Of a stretch of DNA of 64,000 bases, positions 61,420-64,000 are shown in pieces (the stretch's first letter is position 1; each line of letters starts with the position of its first letter). This DNA is from an uncultured bacterium (GTDB taxonomy: Bacteria; Cyanobacteriota; Vampirovibrionia; Gastranaerophilales; Gastranaerophilaceae): assembly GCA_949282215.1 (NCBI GenBank), contig CASDPF010000011.1, positions 33,483 through 97,482 on the forward strand, read 5' to 3'. The notes under the pieces are model-generated. The model did not search any database. It was not told where the DNA came from and saw only the letters and a list, made by a program, of their open reading frames with translations. The translations under genes and the position numbers were made by a program.

Positions 61420-64000
61420 TTATTTCATTGATAAAGCTTGACTCGTTGCTTCTAATAGTAAATTCATATAAAGAATTTTATTAGCCGTCGCCTCATCAAG
61501 ATTTATAAATTCTGCACCAGCTCTTCTATCAGTAGCTGTCACAACCTTTACATCAGTTTTGACATTTAAATCTCCGCACTCAATTTCAACAGGTAACACA
61601 TCGCCTACTTTTAAAGTATTATTATGTTTTAAGGCAATACCACCTCTTGAAATATCAAGAACCGATTCAACAGGAATACTTTCAGATGTACTAGCCAATT
61701 CTACAGGAGTTAAAGAATTATTTGCATTAAATCTTATATATTGACGTTTATCAATCACAGGAACATTATCTGAAACATCCTTTCGTTGAACCCAAGTCTT
61801 ATAATCGGCATCGTTCCTATCAAATGTCGGTGATGTCGGCTCGGTCGGAGTCGTTGGCTCGGTCGGAGTTGTCGGCTCGGTCGGAGTCGTTGGCTCAGTC
61901 GGAGTCGTTGGCTCAGTCGGAGTCGTTGGCTCGGTCGGAGTCGTTGGCTCAGTTGGAGTCGTTGGCTCAGTTGGAGTCGTTGGCTCAGTCGGAGTCGTTG
62001 GCTCAGTCGGAACTACTAAATTATCATCATCTTCTTCCGTACCTTTTTTATCATCAGGAATAATATCGCCATCTACATCATAATTCGGATCATCTTTTTG
62101 GATACTTCCACCATAATAGTAATCGCGTTCAGAATCGTCTCGGCCAATATCTGCTAAATCGTCAGGTCTTACAGCTTTACCTCGAATTGAAGTTTCTTCA
62201 TTACAATTATTGGTAATTTTATTTGTTCTTTCATCTACATAAACATTAGAAAGATTATATTTATCAGAACCTTCTATCTGACCTCTGTTTTTACCCAAAT
62301 TAAAATAGTACCCTCCGGCATAAGCATTATCAGCAATTAAAGTAAGAGGCTGTTGTTCAGGTCTGTCATGTCTTCCGCCTCTGACTTTACCATTTTTTAT
62401 TACGATTATTGAATCCGGATCATGATTTGGATTTTCTTTCGTCCCCAAATCCAAAGCTGCTATAGTAACTTTTTTAGGTGTTAAGGCTTGTGTATAATTT
62501 CCGTAATAATCATTTATCAAATCATAAGTCGGAATTTTACCTAAATTTTCAATATACATATTTTTACCGCGACCAACAATTTTAATACTTTCTTTTGCAG
62601 TCACTTCATTTATAAATGTATCACCTGAAAACTCGGCATTTATATTACCGTTTCTGGCAATTAATGCTCCAACATTATTATCATATTTATCATCAATAGC
62701 TTTTATATTTATGTCACCATTTTTCGAAATTATATCGATTTTATAATTAGAAACAGGCTTATAAGTTAAATCTTCTTTGTTAAACCCTGCATCATTAAAA
62801 TCTCCGGCAGTCTGATTAAATGTAATAGACTTATCTGATGTACCAATATCTCCGCTAGCTATCAATGAAAAACCTTTAGCTTCAATATTCGGAGTACCAT
62901 TTTTAGAAGCATTTAATATTGAATATTCGGTTTCTCCTTTTATTGCTGAATCTGCAAGCAAATAAACTTTACCATCAGCATTAATAGAATTAAGCTTCAT
63001 ATCAGAATTAATCGCAGCTAGATTAATAGAAGTATCTCCGTTTTGATTTTTAACCTTTGCAGAGGCTGTGTAAGTACCATCAATATTTGCATTTATTGAT
63101 TTTGTCAAATCCCTTGCATCAGGTCCAACTCCATCATAAGCAGCTTTTCCGATATTTCCATCAATTACGTTGATTGTTAAATCGCCGTCATTTGTTGTTT
63201 TTAACAAAGTCTTGGCAACACCGGCATTCAAAAGACTTCCATTTTCAATGTTAATGTTAATATCACCATTTGATGTCAAATAATTGTCATTGGAAGAATT
63301 ATCCCCGATGACAACATTTCCATTTTTTTGACTAATATTAATTCCTTTTGAATTAACTGTACCTGTGACAGTAATATCATTTCCATTAGTATTAGTAATA
63401 TCTACAGCAGAATTAGCATTTTCAATCTTACCGCCTAGAGAAATTCCTTTAGAACCTGAATTTGAAAGAGCGATTTTACCATCACCTAAATTTTTAACAG
63501 AAGATGAGACATCAGTGGTAATTCCACCTTCTGAGCCATAGGCGGTTATACGAATTGTTCCATTTTCACTGCTGAAATTATTTGCACTTGTAGTACTTGT
63601 GTTTACCAGCTGACTAAATAAAGCATCTGCCTGTGCTGACGAATTAAATAAAGTAGAAGTATCTTTTACTCCGGATACCAGATTTGCACCAGACTCCAAT
63701 GCTACACTAGCTGCCTTTAAATCTAAAATCTCTCTTGCAAGAACCTTGCCATCAATTTGAATTTTGCCACTGCCATTACTATTTACTAAATTGTTCAATA
63801 CACTAGTATCAGAACCGATATGATTTGCCATATCAGATCTTGCTTTTGTATAATCTTGATTTGATGGAGTTAATACAGAAAGTGAACCTACATTTAATAC
63901 TCCGCTTGCTCCTACTACCATTCCATTCGGTGATACAAATATCGCATGTCCGTTATAGAAGTTCCCGTCTCGCATTGTATTTAATATACCGTTTATGTTT
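61420..64000 (-). CDS. Filamentous-haemagglutinin-like adhesin with C-terminal PilZ domain (5' end beyond window)
   Basis: The frame is open to the right edge; the first Met in the window (63975, numbering below) is internal. [34 protein letters not shown] is the end of a haemagglutination-activity/TPS secretion domain (cf. 'aNPnGvvfGasa.vnvGgl'). A beta-helix-like region of about 550 residues follows (repeated NGDININ, NGNVVIG). An acidic spacer and ten PTEPT units come next, then residues 742-851 with RQYIR (744-748) and LDISRGG (773-779), the RxxxR and (D/N)xSxxG motifs of c-di-GMP-binding PilZ domains. PilZ is normally cytoplasmic, so this fusion is unusual. Confidence 0.82.
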   Translation of the reverse strand, partial: NINGILNTMRDGNFYNGHAIFVSPNGMVVGASGVLNVGSLSVLTPSNQDYTKARSDMANHIGSDTSVLNNLVNSNGSGKIQIDGKVLAREILDLKAASVALESGANLVSGVKDTSTLFNSSAQADALFSQLVNTSTTSANNFSSENGTIRITAYGSEGGITTDVSSSVKNLGDGKIALSNSGSKGISLGGKIENANSAVDITNTNGNDITVTGTVNSKGINISQKNGNVVIGDNSSNDNYLTSNGDININIENGSLLNAGVAKTLLKTTNDGDLTINVIDGNIGKAAYDGVGPDARDLTKSINANIDGTYTASAKVKNQNGDTSINLAAINSDMKLNSINADGKVYLLADSAIKGETEYSILNASKNGTPNIEAKGFSLIASGDIGTSDKSITFNQTAGDFNDAGFNKEDLTYKPVSNYKIDIISKNGDINIKAIDDKYDNNVGALIARNGNINAEFSGDTFINEVTAKESIKIVGRGKNMYIENLGKIPTYDLINDYYGNYTQALTPKKVTIAALDLGTKENPNHDPDSIIVIKNGKVRGGRHDRPEQQPLTLIADNAYAGGYYFNLGKNRGQIEGSDKYNLSNVYVDERTNKITNNCNEETSIRGKAVRPDDLADIGRDDSERDYYYGGSIQKDDPNYDVDGDIIPDDKKGTEEDDDNLVVPTEPTTPTEPTTPTEPTTPTEPTTPTEPTTPTEPTTPTEPTTPTEPTTPTEPTTPTEPTSPTFDRNDADYKTWVQRKDVSDNVPVIDKRQYIRFNANNSLTPVELASTSESIPVESVLDISRGGIALKHNNTLKVGDVLPVEIECGDLNVKTDVKVVTATDRRAGAEFINLDEATANKILYMNLLLEATSQALSMK
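61836..62013 (-). repeat. 18-bp tandem repeat encoding TPTEPT units
   Basis: Ten near-identical 18-bp units (minus strand; plus-strand unit GGCTC[G/A]GT[C/T]GGAGT[C/T]GT[T/C]) encode a Thr/Pro/Glu spacer between the beta-helix and the PilZ-like domain. Copy number is probably variable between strains. Confidence 0.9.

Noticed and set aside
61836..62013. 18-bp tandem repeat as a CRISPR-like or origin repeat
   Set aside because: Units are contiguous without spacers and translate in frame to a Thr-Pro-Glu linker.
61824..62063. Plus-strand frame of Ser/Glu/Leu repeats
   Set aside because: Shadow of the 18-bp repeat of the adhesin gene on the minus strand.
1..64000. CRISPR arrays, tRNA or rRNA genes, insertion sequences, prophage
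   Set aside because: No spaced direct repeats, no cloverleaf or rRNA segments, no transposase or integrase frames were seen by eye on either strand.

Overview
The window looks like a piece of chromosome from a gut-type member of the non-photosynthetic cyanobacterial sister group (class Vampirovibrionia/Melainabacteria, most likely order Gastranaerophilales). This is inferred from several signs. The DNA is AT-rich. The short SSB has a cyanobacterial-style LLGSKRD end. The six type IV pilin-like proteins share the FTLAEVLITLGIIG N-terminus that I associate with that order. Lpt-type outer-membrane genes sit beside an anaerobe's oxygen-defence set (rubrerythrins, rubredoxin, flavodiiron protein). 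No rRNA, tRNA, CRISPR array, insertion sequence or prophage was recognised.

Layout. 1-7.8 kb: a minus-strand run headed by a pilin-like gene, then LptC-like, LptA-like, TPR protein, dprA, topA, aroE and a truncated tyrosine phosphatase. 8.1-11.4 kb: dapA, secD and a secF broken by a one-base frameshift. 11.5-15.5 kb: an XRE regulator divergent from a pilin, then ssb, a four-carbon acid-sugar kinase and a PdxA-family dehydrogenase. 15.6-18.4 kb: a PerR-type regulator with a visible Fur/Per box, then rubredoxin, rubrerythrin, a rubredoxin-like protein and a flavodiiron protein. 18.5-31.7 kb: mostly housekeeping and small unknown genes (thrS without its TGS domain, M16 protease, aroQ, PAS histidine kinase, sugar-type ABC ATPase, a second XRE/pilin pair, a second rubrerythrin) plus one candidate sRNA. 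31.8-36.2 kb: a 1487-residue AsmA/YhdP-like protein. 37.1-43.5 kb: yidD and a compact fliE-fliF-fliG-like-fliH-flhA export locus. 43.6-47.1 kb: a third XRE regulator divergent from small secreted or membrane genes, then dCMP deaminase, a stand-alone AICAR transformylase and a coiled-coil protein. 47.1-49.1 kb: two tandem pilins. 49.1-53.6 kb and 59.3-61.4 kb: lineage-specific coiled-coil, hydrophobic and repeat proteins that could be substrates of the export locus. 53.8-59.1 kb: rpsA, valS and fabI. 61.4-64 kb: the end of a large filamentous-haemagglutinin-like adhesin.

Most unusual points. (1) Four of the six pilin genes share a roughly 200-nt 5' leader. It contains an exact run of 11 G, a conserved CCGTG/CACGG hairpin, and a CCTCCG anti-Shine-Dalgarno that is a perfect complement of the pilin's own ribosome binding site. 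Three of the four also have a consensus -10 box (two with a -35 spaced 17 bp) and a 16-codon upstream ORF with a strong SD that runs through the G tract. These four pilins have Ala before the cleavage site. The two without leaders have Gly there and lie divergent from XRE regulators. (2) The adhesin at the right edge ends in a PilZ-like domain with both c-di-GMP-binding motifs (RQYIR and DISRGG) after a TPTEPT repeat linker. (3) The Fli/FlhA export locus has no filament, rod or hook genes in the window, and translocator-like proteins lie nearby.
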